The notes under the pieces are model-generated. The model had not been told where the DNA came from, did no database searches, and saw only the letters and a list, made by a program, of their open reading frames with translations. Shown piece after piece: positions 47,216-58,434 of a DNA stretch of 64,000 nucleotides. The stretch is from contig NC_039478.1 of assembly GCF_003590095.1 (NCBI RefSeq), positions 12,710,001-12,774,000 on the forward strand, read 5' to 3'. How positions within the stretch are numbered: position 1 is the first letter of the stretch; the number at the start of each line of letters is the position of its first letter. The stretch is from Trichoplusia ni. Its lineage: Eukaryota; Arthropoda; Insecta; Lepidoptera; Noctuidae. A program made the translations under genes and the position numbers.

Positions 47216-49699
47216 ATGTTTGTACAGAACAGTGTGATTGTCTGCATTAGTAAATAATCATTTGAGTAATGCAATTAAGTATATATTTTGTGAAATTAAA
47301 CTTATCTATTTGAGTCATTTGTTTTAATTTGTAACCAAAATAAAAGGAGCTGAACCTTTGTCTCTCGTCCTTTGCCTAATATTTATCTCATTCTTAACAT
47401 ACTACGATTTTGCCGTTCAAGTCTTTTCCATCTTTTGGACATTGATTATTTATCTATCTCCAACTACTATCATCAGACAGCGCCTGCCAAAATTGTTATT
47501 GCAACCCGCTCTAATGAATTTTGCAATACAAGTTTAGAAGGGGAATTTATTATTTAATTTCTTCTTATTCTACTTTTTTGTTGTCATTCCGCTATTTTAT
47601 ATAATGCTATTTTCAAAAGACACGTTTCATATAGGTCCTGTGTTCGTGCCGCATCCCTCTTTCTCTCTTATAATACTCAAACATCTGGCACATCTGGCTA
47701 GAGTTCTGCGAAATTGATCAAAACACATTATTATTATTTTATTTACAGAGTTTTATGAGCCATTCCACACAAGACCCAGTACAATAAAAATATCGTGTGG
47801 TTACAAACTTGGGCTTTTATTTCACTCCTTTGTTACCTATTTGTCTCTTTTACCTAAAAAAATACCACATAGGATATTCAACAATACGATACATGCCATG
47901 CGTAGTGTAATTGCAAAGTATTGTCATATTCCGTGACTCTAGCTTAAGCAGTAGGGCTCGGGGTATTGTTAGTGTAGGTAATGGACGTCCGACGTATCCA
48001 TATGCTGTGGTTTGAAGTCATTAGCCTTGTATCCCGAAAAATAAAAAGGTATATCTCTTCAAATATCTTCGAAGGATCAAGAACAGCTGGCAACTTGCTA
48101 TTTCCATTTTAATTACCATAGGCATATATGCACAAGAATTTCCTACCATAACGGGATTAACTTAACGACTTAATAGCGCTTTTAATAAATCATCAGCTGT
48201 GTCTCATCATGTAATAATTTCTAGCAATTTATTGACAATAACTTATAGGTAATTAGAAAAGGACGATTTAAATCGTAGCGTAAGAACTTGCGTACGTCAT
48301 AATCCTATAAAATGTTCATCGATTGCCGGTGTTAGGTAGCAAACAACTTTCATTGCGATTGAAACAGTGAATGTCAGGTACATTCACAGCATAAATACTT
48401 ACTGTTATAGGTGCCAAGACTATACTAGTTAGCTCGTAGCGAATTTACCGTTTTTGGACCGCGAACTAACCTATAGACCCACTTAAGACGCGACATTGAA
48501 ACAAATGAGCATCATACATATCTGCTGTTATACGATTATATTAATGGGTTCTGATGAGGCCTTAGACTATCTATACTGATGTTATAGAGGTATATTTGAT
48601 GAGGTTGTGGCGCATTAGTGGGTTTCTCAGGGTTCAAAGAAACATTATTTTAGTATTGAGTATGTAGACATGTTATGACGACATGAGTATCTATATTTAT
48701 CCGTATAAAACGCGACTTCTGAAGTGGGCACGGGACTGCTAAAACATAATATGTCAACTTTACTCTTTTTCTAAATGCGACGCACGTCAATATGAAGCAG
48801 TGCGTTTGTGGACAAGAGGTGTCGTTCTACACAATATGGCACCCTTCCACAACTATGTGTTGATCGACCTCCTGATTTAACAACATAATTCATACCTCAT
48901 TAATTTTGTATTTTAAACACACAACTGCTAACTTAAATCTAGACTTAATTCGATCGTATAACTTAAAAGAAAGAAAAAAAAACGTAATATATTCCCATAG
49001 TATGTTATAAATACAAATAAAATTGAATTGCTACAAATGTAAAGTCACGCCGAATCACCAAATTACATGATGCTAAGCACAGAACAAAACAATGCCTAAA
49101 AAAGGCAATTTTGTGCAATTTTAGTCTCACCATCAAATTGTTTTGTTATTGAATGCTATTTTCCCCGTATCAACAGTGAGACATTTTTTGTCAAACGCAC
49201 AGAATTAGAAACTTGAAGCAATTTTGTAATGCTTCCTGGACAGTCCAGTGGCTATATCTAGACCTACGGAACTACGGAACTGCTCAAACATTGAACGAGA
49301 ACGAAGCCTTCCGCTTAGCGTGGTTCTCGTGCCTCTATCATAGACTGTGTAGCTGCAGACAACTTTATTAATGAGAAACACACACAGAGAAATGTATTAA
49401 TAATTTAATTTTATAGCATACAGTAGTGAGTACGTAATACATGTATTTATTAGACGCATTTTATTTATTTATCATTTATGTACACAGACCAATAAAAGAA
49501 GCACAAATATAGAAAGACGTGTACAAAGGTACTGCTTATTTCTTTAAGAAATCTCTTCCAGCAGACCTGCGAAAGCATAAATAAGTTAGAAAAATAGACA
49601 ATAGTGTACATGCATTGGAAAAACAGAAAGAGGTGAATATGAAAAATACAATTTTAAAAAAAGATGAAAAGATAACAAAAAGAGACAAACTATAATAAG

Positions 49700-49960
49700 A
49701 TTACAATTACATAAATAAATATATACAATATAGATATAACACAACAGAAATTAAGATGACAGGTAGAGATCCTTTACTCGTCTCTTAAATATGGAAATAG
49801 ATGAGGAATTCCGTATGTCAGGCGGCAGAGAATTCCATAATCGGACTGCGTGCACGGTGAAGGAGCAAGAGTAGAAGTCCGTGCTGTGGGGATGACTTAT
49901 CGGCTGCGGATCCTCATACTTCATCACATTTTGTAAGTAAGTATTTAGAAATGTAATCGT
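49700..49960 (-). mobile_element. 3' fragment of a non-LTR retrotransposon (LINE), C-terminal reverse-transcriptase end
   Basis: Read on the minus strand from about 49930 to 49758, a frame gives HSTDFYSCSFTVHAVRLWNS, then LPPDIR and ISIFKRRVKDLYLSS and a stop. This is the typical C-terminal end of LINE reverse-transcriptase proteins (W-N-S-L-P ... F-K-x-x-L/V). A 5' frame break and the absence of upstream domains show a dead truncated copy. Confidence 0.65.
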
Positions 49961-52150
49961 AAACCAGGGTTCTAAATTTGTAACAAATAGTGAGAAATCC
50001 GAGTGTAGACACTTTTTGTTGTTTTACCCGATCTATAAGTGATGATAGAATTTCATGCAAGAGAAATAAAAATTGCACAAAAAAAAAAAAAGGCCTAAAA
50101 TACAAGCTGGTTTGATTTCCAATAGATATTACATTGAAATGCAAAACTTGTTACCAAGGAAAGTACCGGTAACGGATGTAGGAAATGTCTCGAACAGGAT
50201 GAAGCAGTAATAGTGAAACTTATAATTACAGTTTATTTACCTACTATATATACCTACAATGTAGTATTTATAGCAATTCTATATAATTTCCTATTTTACC
50301 GGATTCGACTTTAGATCTCTGTATGGGTCACTAATGTAGAGTCGAGTTGAGAAAAACAAGGAATAAGAGACAAAATTATTTTCGCCTATTGAGGATCAGT
50401 CGTTTCAACCACTTTGAACACAATTACACACCACTATCAAAACAAAGCTTTATTCAAGGAAACTCATATTTACATTTATAACACCATATTACTAAACGAA
50501 TACGGTCATTTGCGGTCGTGTATTTTCAAGGATCGCTTTGCTGGAGGTTAACGTTCTAAGCTTAAAGCGATTTGGCTTATAAGTGTCCATAAATGTACCA
50601 TGTTGTGTGTAATAATGCGATACAGAACGGTCCTCCTGACACGAACGCCTGTATTTCTTATGATTCATAAAAATCCCGAGAAGAACGTGTTGAACTCGCT
50701 CGCACGTTCGGTACCGTCGGCGTCATATAGGCCATCTGGGTAAAAATGACGAGAATCTGCTAACAAACAGATGCACGGACTGATTTTTACTACTACTGAC
50801 TTTTAGGTAAATGTAGGATCCTTATAAACCTATTCACTTTTAAAATTTTATAAAACATCGAAAAAATCTAAATGTCGGGATCGTTTAATAGGCTCGAACG
50901 TCCTTTTCATTCAGTGAGCAGTATCTACAAAATCCAAAAGTCATCAGTGGTAACCAAAGCAATCAAAACTTATTTCCGTAATTATCCTTAAATTCAGTTC
51001 AATAACAAAATGGTATAAAAAAAAATTTGTTGTTATACAGGTTTGGGAAGCAAAGCAACCTTTTTTTAATTACGGTACCCCGAACAGGGATAACGAAATG
51101 TTATTGACTTTAAACGTTTATTTTTAGAATTGAAGTATTTCATAAATACCTTTTGGCACTTATCTTTAAAACGACTGCATGACGAAAACATCAGGACATT
51201 GAGATTGTCGAAATTACAACTCCACTTATGCAGTCCGTCTCTGCATGGGCAGGAGTCATTAGCTTTTAACCCGAGGGCAACAAAAAGCTGCTTTAAAAAC
51301 AAGAATATCATCAGAATGGGAACAATCGGCTTAGCCTTAGGGATTCTCCCTTATAAGGAACTTACTATCGTATAAGCTTCTAAACAAAGCGTAGAACCAA
51401 TAAGGGCATAAATAAACCTCTAGCCGTTTTAGTGTCAGACTACACTGGCGGTACTATTATTAAGCGTTGTAAATTGTACAGGAGGTGTGTACTGAGCATT
51501 ACCTACATGTTTTACATACTTTCGCACACGACTTTGCCTGGGTTACAATGCAGTTTTTGGTTTGCGAACTATTTTAATTTGAAACTAAAGCAAACAATTT
51601 TAATCTTATTCGTAACATTTTGGAATCCTACAACCATAAACCTTGGTAGTTCAATGTTCAAACTCATCCCTAGAAAAAATATTGTATCCATCAGGAACAT
51701 AAATTAAAACCAAGCTGTTTCTAATACCTTCATCAAAATCTTGATAAAGATAAACAGTTTTAATGGATGAAATATGGGTTGAAACGACATATACGGCATA
51801 TATTTAATGTTTTTGCTCGTGAATAAAATGATTTGTAGGAATCTGAACTTAACAATTATCTTGTACATTTTAATACTGCGTATAATCGATTTTATTTCCC
51901 TCGACTGATGTAGTTATTATAACACATTATGATTTATTTTATGTTGGTACTTTGAACTTATCATTAATATAATTGCACAATTGCCGTCACAAACGAGATT
52001 AACAAGCATATTTTCCTTTAAAGATTATATCTTTTTTACGTTAAAATGTTTAAATGCTATATCAACTGTCAGCTGTCAGATTTTCAAAAGCTTTCCAACT
52101 CCTACTTCAAGGAAAATAAGCTTTTGATGTCATCGGTAAAGTACTCGTAG

Positions 52151-52213
52151 ATGAAATTATGAACATGATCATGCAAACGAGAATCGTTTGCATGATAATG
52201 TTCATAATTTCAT
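52151..52213. repeat. Near-perfect 30-bp hairpin with 3-base loop
   Basis: Arms 52151-52180 and 52184-52213 pair at 29 of 30 positions around GAA. Intergenic, about 1.1 kb from the nearest gene signal. Could be a tiny inverted-duplication or an RNA precursor. Confidence 0.8.
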
Positions 52214-52873
52214 TAACCCTTTGAAATATAAAATTCCGTACGATTTACACATAAAATTCCGGCTACTAATAGGGCAGCGAAAGGGGTAATAAAAAAACAA
52301 CTTAAACAAACGAACAAAACAAAACAAGATCAAAGCCGCGCAATGAATACCATTAGCAGAGATATAGTGCTTTCTTGTGTCGTTTTGTATGCGGCCCGTT
52401 ACTTCGGCCTCATATCGACAGGTTTGAGTTTGCACCCCGCTGTGGGGTCCATGGACCAAAGCCAGGCCACCAAGACGCCATACCGCCGGTGAACGCCGCT
52501 CTGGAAACACCTGCACAACTTTCTTCGTGAGTATTTTTCTATTAGTAGTAGTCTCTTAGAAAGTGCCTGTGAAAGTGATTGTTGTTTAAACAGTTTAGTT
52601 GTTTCTTTTTGTGTTCGTTGTTTGGAATTTTACTGATCGATTAATGTATTTGTAACTGTATTGATAGATACAAAAGTTGTTAAGAAAAGTTGTAAATTTT
52701 AAGGATACGCATATGCATATTTCCATCCCCACATATTATCCCCGATATTCTCAACTGTGTTTATTATACTTCCAAAATGCACAAAGCTCAATACTTTTCA
52801 CTATCTACATAAGCTACTTTATTAGTCTTAAATTAACTTCGATATTTACGCGATATAAAAAGGCTAAAAGCGG

Positions 52874-52880
52874 TATAAAT
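52874..52880 (+). promoter_or_regulatory. Possible TATA box of CSP-8
   Basis: TATAAAT at 52874-52880 with 'ctgttcactgacc' about 20-30 bases downstream. The leader intron would end at the acceptor 'gataccag' (53284), 12 bases before the CSP-8 ATG. The donor was not resolved. Confidence 0.35.
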
Positions 52881-53296
52881 TGAACAACTGTTCACTGACC
52901 TTGACACTGTCTGTTTTTGTTTCCTTGAACGTGCGTTGAACTTTCTTTGGCCCGGTTATGTTCGTGTTTACTCAAACAAATGAAAGTTTTAAGCTTCTTT
53001 TAAATATTTTTGAGAGCTTTTTTGTATAAAAAATATATGTTTAACTTTGTCTTTTCACCTTTCTATGATCTATTTTATTTAAATTGTAATGTTGCCGTTT
53101 CTTTGACGATAGAAAGCTTATATTAATGTTTTTGATCATATTTTGCTTGACCTCCAAAACTACTCAAAATTTTTAAACGAACCAATTGGCAACTTCAAGG
53201 ATAAACATATTGGAGCCGTTATTTGCAGCAAAAAAATCTTATTTAAAAAATTCTATAACTTATTGAAACCTTTTTTGATACCAGGGACCAATAAAA

Positions 53297-55203
53297 ATGA
53301 GGAGTTGGCTGCTATGTCTGTGCGTGCTGACGGTGGTGGTGTCATGCTACTCCCAGAACCGCTACGAGAACTTCAATGCTGATGCGATCATTCAGAACGA
53401 CAGGATCCTGCTCGCCTACTACAAATGCGTTATGGACAAGGGGCCCTGCACCAGAGACGGGAAGAACTTCAAGCGTAAGTAACATTTTCTAGTCTTAAAA
53501 GTTAGAGAGAGAGGGATTATTAAAGCAGCTAAATTCCAAGATATCCTATCTTTGTCTCAGTTTTACAAGTCTAAACGGCTTATTAGTGCATAACATGAAC
53601 TCTCTTTTTCAAGGCAATTATCTGCGTAGGAAAAACATAAATGTATTAAGCCTATCGATATGCTGTAAGAGTTGAGCTAGCCCCCAACTGATATAGATCC
53701 ACGAGGTCGAATTAATTAATCAATCACGGGAAAGAAAGTCGACTTCTATCCAAAGCTTCAATGGGTCGAATGGACTATCAGCGCTTAAAAACAATAGCCC
53801 GTTGCCGTTGCCTCGTTTTCCAAAACATGATGGGTCATCATCACCACACCAGTCTTTGCGGTGTCGTGCCACAAAGGCTGGTGCATGAATGAATAGCGGG
53901 ATGACATGAATCATGAAATCATGAATCTACATTGGGACCCGTCCGAGAAGGTGCAGAATAGGGTGTTATGGAAAGATTTGGAGGAAGCCCTACAGAGAAA
54001 ATATGCGAATAGCCGAGTGGTAGAGGTCAACAAACCAACTGCGCGACCTGTTTGAACCCCACGTATGACAAGTATTTGTATGATCCTCCGATTCCTGTTC
54101 CGAGTCTGGGAGACTCAGCATGTGATATTTTTGTGAGTCTCAGCGACTCAAAAATTAGACTCCTAAACGCGGGACTTGCTTTTTTACAAATAAAAAAAAA
54201 TGTTTATGTAAAAAAACAGGACGGTCTACATAAAAATGTATCGTGGGAATATTAATCATTTATACCTAAACTATGGTTTACAACTGTGAGAGCTTGTATC
54301 GATACGTTTAAAATGTAACCTCTCGATTGATCGATTGAAATAATCGATATGACTACGATAATTGTTGATCTACAAATGACTGCTCTTAAGGTTAGCTCTA
54401 CTTATATAAGCTTTATAAAACCAGGCAATGTGGATGTTACCTTTTAATTTATGTAGGAAAACTTCTTACGTGTAATTTATGGCGTACACGATACTATGAG
54501 CATTAAACAATTCACCAGAAACATGTAATTAAATAAACTACGTTGGGTCTAACTGATGACTTTTGTACCTATTTTGATTATTTAACATTGCATATAAGAT
54601 CTATTAGTTTAGTATATTTTTCTCACCTTTGCTCCATAATGATTCTTTGTGCTTACACTTATAAATGCTAATTCTAAAAATTGCGGATTACATCTTTGGA
54701 ATGAAAGTAATAAGCTCAATATTTAAAAAAACCGCTCCATAAAGTGGCCATGGCTATTATTTATACATCTTTGACATTCGTCATGGGTAGTCAAAAAACA
54801 GAAAGTCTGGCAATCATACTATGGGTATCGTTATTGCCCGGGTAAGGCTTGAGGAGGTTACACAGTTAGTCGCTCCCTGTAAAACACAGCTGCATCAAAT
54901 TAAACTGGAAGCCGTCCGATATTTGGAAAAGGGCTTAGATGATGATGAAATTATTATTCATCTTATATGTTTCATTCAAAAAGTTTACTCATAATAAATC
55001 TCCATCTTGTTTCAGGTGTCCTCCCAGAAACGTTAGCTACAGCGTGTGGTCGCTGTAATACGAAACAGAAGACGATCGTTCGCAAGCTGCTCCTCGGCAT
55101 CAGATCAAAGAGCGAGCCAAGATTCTTGGAGCTCCTTGACAAATACAACCCTGACCGCTCCAACAGAGATGCCCTCTACACGTTCTTAGTCACTGGAAAT
55201 TAA
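53297..55203 (+). CDS. Chemosensory protein CSP-8
   Basis: Exons 53297-53474 and 55016-55203 (AAG C|gtaagt ... cttgtttcag|GT) encode 121 residues. Signal MRSWLLCLCVLTVVVSCYS, mature start QNRYENFNAD, NDRILLAYYKC, and cysteines C-x6-C-x18-C-x2-C. The second half is arginine- and leucine-rich (RKLLLGIRSKSEPRFLELL), unlike the lysine-rich tails of other members. The 1.5-kb intron contains a SINE. The first ATG after a leader splice acceptor was used. Confidence 0.92.
54001..54150 (+). mobile_element. tRNA-derived SINE in CSP-8 intron
   Basis: A-box-like 'gaatagccgagtgg' and degenerate B-box 'gtttgaaccccacg', followed by 'atgatcctccgattcctgttccgagtctggg'. Same family as 45600-45730. Confidence 0.65.
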
Positions 55204-55653
55204 TTTCGCGATTCGCTGTGGAGCTAAAGCATATCAGTTATAATTTAAACTATTTATTTCCCTTTTCGAAGGATCGTTAGAAACTGCAGTTTTTGGATTG
55301 CACTATTTATTTAAATTTGAGATGTTGAGATTTATTCTTAAAGTATGATTGATGATTAGTACGAGATGAAATAAGACTATTTTTATACCTAGGCATAAGT
55401 TAGCTTATCGATAAGTTTATTATTAAAGATATTTGACAACTTTTGTCTTGTTTTATTTCCGTTTACAAAAAATATAATCCTTTGCTTACGTACACGAGGA
55501 TTAAATAAAATGCCTACCTGTTTAGTAATTAAATATGCGGTAAAACAATCTTCATTAAACCGATAATCACCAGGTAATATGCCCATGCATAATAAGTGGT
55601 GACATATTTGTAATACTGTTGTCTGTTCTTGGAAATAAAATACCTATCGGCAC

Positions 55654-55661
55654 TATAAATA
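55654..55661 (+). promoter_or_regulatory. TATA box of CSP-9
   Basis: TATAAATA, 72 bases upstream of the ATG, with an initiator-like 'cacagttc' about 30 bases on. The short distance and the lack of an acceptor before the ATG indicate an unspliced leader. Confidence 0.55.
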
Positions 55662-55732
55662 TAGGAATTAACTCCTTGGAAGTCACAGTTCTTTGAGAGT
55701 GCTCGTATAACACCAGTGTAATACCAGTTACA

Positions 55733-58310
55733 ATGAAGGCTGTACTATTGACCCTCTGCTTCGCGGTAGCCGTTCTAGCGCAGGACCAATACGAGTCCGC
55801 TAACGATAACTTCGACATCTCCGAAGTCCTGACAAATGAGAGGCTCCTTCACGCGTACGCAAACTGCTTACTCAACAAAGGACCCTGCACTCCAGAAGTT
55901 AAACAAGTAAAAGGTAAGAAAACCAACAATTAAAGTAAATCTTAACAACATTTATTCTAAAACTAAGTACATTATACACAAATCACATAAATTAAGAGTA
56001 CAACTTATAATGGAAGCTATAAATAATTGTAAACTTGACTCCTACCTCATGTCTTTGATTGCTTTTACTATACTTCGTTACCATACTTATGGTCATATAC
56101 TCTTTTGAATGTTTCAAAACAAACCCATCCTTGGGAGTGGTGTTTCTTGGCCTCTTCCCAAATCCCATTGAATTCTTCATCGGTCAAGTGTACACCCGCC
56201 TTATCGTACACGCTTCTCACAAGTTCTGGTGACCGTTTGGCGTACATATCACGATGAGTGATTCCAAGTATTGATAACGCACTTGGATTTATACAACATT
56301 TTGCGTCAGTTTCTTGTGGAAGACTAATTCTGTCTGCCTTACAGTAATCATCAGGCGTTACAGGGTAGTCTTCATCGAAATATCTCCCAGATGGCAGACC
56401 TGCCATTGGCCTTGTGTCTAATTCTTGTCCGGGCTTTATCATTTCTCTATACGTTGTAGTAAAATCTACACAGTCGGGCAGCATATCTATAATCTTCGGC
56501 AATTTAGGTGATGGTTCTCTAAAATTAATGATATGAACGAACTTCTTATATTCAATTAGAGAGCCATCGAGAGCCCCCCATAGTTCAAGAAGAGGCTCAA
56601 TGGTAGCAGGTTTGAATCGTATGAATGCAGCTGTACATTTTTCATAAACAACTTCTTTGGGAAGCCATCCTGACTTCTCTTTATCCAAATATTTTAATTT
56701 TAAATAGAAATTTGCAAAAAAATTTGAATCGAAGCGTCTAGATAAAAATTTGCGCAAAGTGTTTAAATCGGCAAGACATTCCAAGTAAAAAGGTCTTCCA
56801 GCATTTAATCCACAAGTTGTAAAACATCCAAAAATTCCGTCCCTGGGTTCTAATTTTCCAAAAGAATGCCCTGGAGGTACGCATTCGATATTAGCGTTTG
56901 GCATTCTTGGAAGCCCAACTTTAGCATGTTTATAATCTTTCATATCTGCATCTAAAGATGATACTCGAGTATAACCAGTACCTCCTCCCAGTACGCTCTT
57001 ATCAGATAAGCAACATTTAACGTATATTCCTCTTTTATCTGCTTTACAATTTACGCCAAATCTTTGTTGAGGATCATATGGTGGCTTACAATAATTACGA
57101 TCAGTTTTATAACCCACCTGTTTTTTTGGTGAGGTGTTATCGGGTGGTTTTACTTTTGGCATTATTAGATCATATAGATTTTCACTACCTTTCGTTTTAA
57201 TACCCAATCTTCTGTCATCAGCACGAGCTCCCTCAGGTAATAAGGGTGTTTGATCACGTGTTTGTCCAACGCACTTGTTCCAATAAGAATTATATGTCGT
57301 ATTTCTCAATTCCACTACTAAAGTTGTAAATTTAGTTGGAATTGGAGGGTTTATGAGATCACGAGCTTCTGTAAACGGTCCGGCGTTTCGCATGTCAACA
57401 GTTTTCTGGCGCCTAGGCAGGTCTTTTGGTTCGGGTATTATGGCATCATGAATAAGTGCGTCTACATGGTCTTTTAGCAAATAATGTTGAAGATGATCGC
57501 TAACTTTTTCCGTACCTTGTTCCGTGACTTTGCCTGCGGCAATTATTCTATGTGGATCTCTTTCAATAAACATACCCCGATTGCCTTTGCCGCCTTGTGT
57601 TCGTGGAATGCAGACCTTTGACATCATTTTATTCTATTTTAACTAGGTATTTGTGATTGTATATTATTTTATAACTATAGCTATCAAAGAACAATGAAAT
57701 GAACTAATAGCGTCACACACTTTGTATGTTTCTTTTTCTTGACAGCCAAAAAAGCCATAGACTACAATTAATATGACTTGGGGTGTTACGCCCTTTTATA
57801 TCCGATTTATTTTTTATTTTTAATACTTCGGGCAGTAAGTAGTCTGTTAGTTTTGAATATATTTAAATAGCATATCACATTTTTTAAATACAGACCTCTG
57901 ATTCAAACGCTTTGCATTTTGAATTAGTCCTGAAGCATTACTTTGTAAAGCATAGCTAATATAGTAGAAATACCTTATTTGGCTAAATAAATAAATTTAA
58001 TAAAATAATAAGGGAATATACCCACTAAACCAAAGATTCATTTTATGTAAAAGTAAAATTGAAGTTAATTTTGTTAAAAATGTCAGTAGTTGAGGGAATA
58101 TTACATATTTTTGTTAATGCTTTTACAGATAAATTGCCCGAAGCTCTGGCTACTCGATGCGCGAAATGCACTGACAAACAAAAGCAGACTGGTAAGGCGC
58201 TCGCTCAAGAAGTCAAGAAGAACCACCCCGAGACTTGGAAACAATTGGTAGCGATGTACGACCCTGAGGGCAAATACCAACAGGCTTGGCAAGACTTCTT
58301 GAAAGAATAA
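55733..58310 (+). CDS. Chemosensory protein CSP-9, host of a nested antisense gene
   Basis: Exons 55733-55913 and 58129-58310 (AAA G|gtaaga ... gcttttacag|AT) encode 120 residues: signal MKAVLLTLCFAVAVLA, QDQYESANDNFDIS, NERLLHAYANC, cysteines C-x6-C-x18-C-x2-C, and a Y-D-P-E-G-K-Y block near the end. Its 2.2-kb intron contains a complete intronless EFHB-like gene on the opposite strand. AATAAA at 58420-58425 lies just 10 bases from the stop codon of the second EFHB-like gene, so the two 3' ends probably overlap. Confidence 0.92.
56068..57627 (-). CDS. EFHB/CFAP21-like protein, intronless, copy 1
   Basis: A single 519-codon frame on the minus strand, wholly inside the intron of CSP-9. It matches the EFHB (CFAP21) family, a microtubule inner protein of motile axonemes with C-terminal EF-hand-type helices. 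Visible landmarks: an N-terminal ERDP and an AGKVTEQ segment; a middle 'LINPP' and 'NSYW' region with repeated 'NRNYC'-type motifs; a degenerate EF-hand near residue 312 (YLDKEKSGWLPKE); LPSGRYFDEDYP near 410; and a final helical pair from about 458 (HRDMYAKRSPEL, TDEEFNGIWEEAKKHHSQGW). The loop residues for calcium are not canonical. Paralogue of 58435-60030. Insect axonemes occur in sperm and chordotonal neurons, so testis expression is likely (inference). Confidence 0.85.
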   Translation of the reverse strand: MMSKVCIPRTQGGKGNRGMFIERDPHRIIAAGKVTEQGTEKVSDHLQHYLLKDHVDALIHDAIIPEPKDLPRRQKTVDMRNAGPFTEARDLINPPIPTKFTTLVVELRNTTYNSYWNKCVGQTRDQTPLLPEGARADDRRLGIKTKGSENLYDLIMPKVKPPDNTSPKKQVGYKTDRNYCKPPYDPQQRFGVNCKADKRGIYVKCCLSDKSVLGGGTGYTRVSSLDADMKDYKHAKVGLPRMPNANIECVPPGHSFGKLEPRDGIFGCFTTCGLNAGRPFYLECLADLNTLRKFLSRRFDSNFFANFYLKLKYLDKEKSGWLPKEVVYEKCTAAFIRFKPATIEPLLELWGALDGSLIEYKKFVHIINFREPSPKLPKIIDMLPDCVDFTTTYREMIKPGQELDTRPMAGLPSGRYFDEDYPVTPDDYCKADRISLPQETDAKCCINPSALSILGITHRDMYAKRSPELVRSVYDKAGVHLTDEEFNGIWEEAKKHHSQGWVCFETFKRVYDHKYGNEV

Positions 58311-58434
58311 GGAAAACATACAATTAAACGTTTTATTAATTACTTCTCAAACAGAAAATAACAATTTTCAACTACAAATTATTTATAAAAAAATCTAAAT
58401 TGACACAATATATATACCAAATAAATGTAAATCA

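Larger units (their letters stand above)
47216..53284. other. Six-kilobase gap in the cluster, CSP-7 to CSP-8
   Basis: The largest gene-free interval of the cluster. It holds a LINE 3' fragment on the minus strand (49700-49960), a near-perfect 30-bp hairpin (52151-52213) and the likely CSP-8 promoter (52874). No CSP exon remnant was seen. Minor open frames (51432, 52202) are not supported. Confidence 0.5.
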
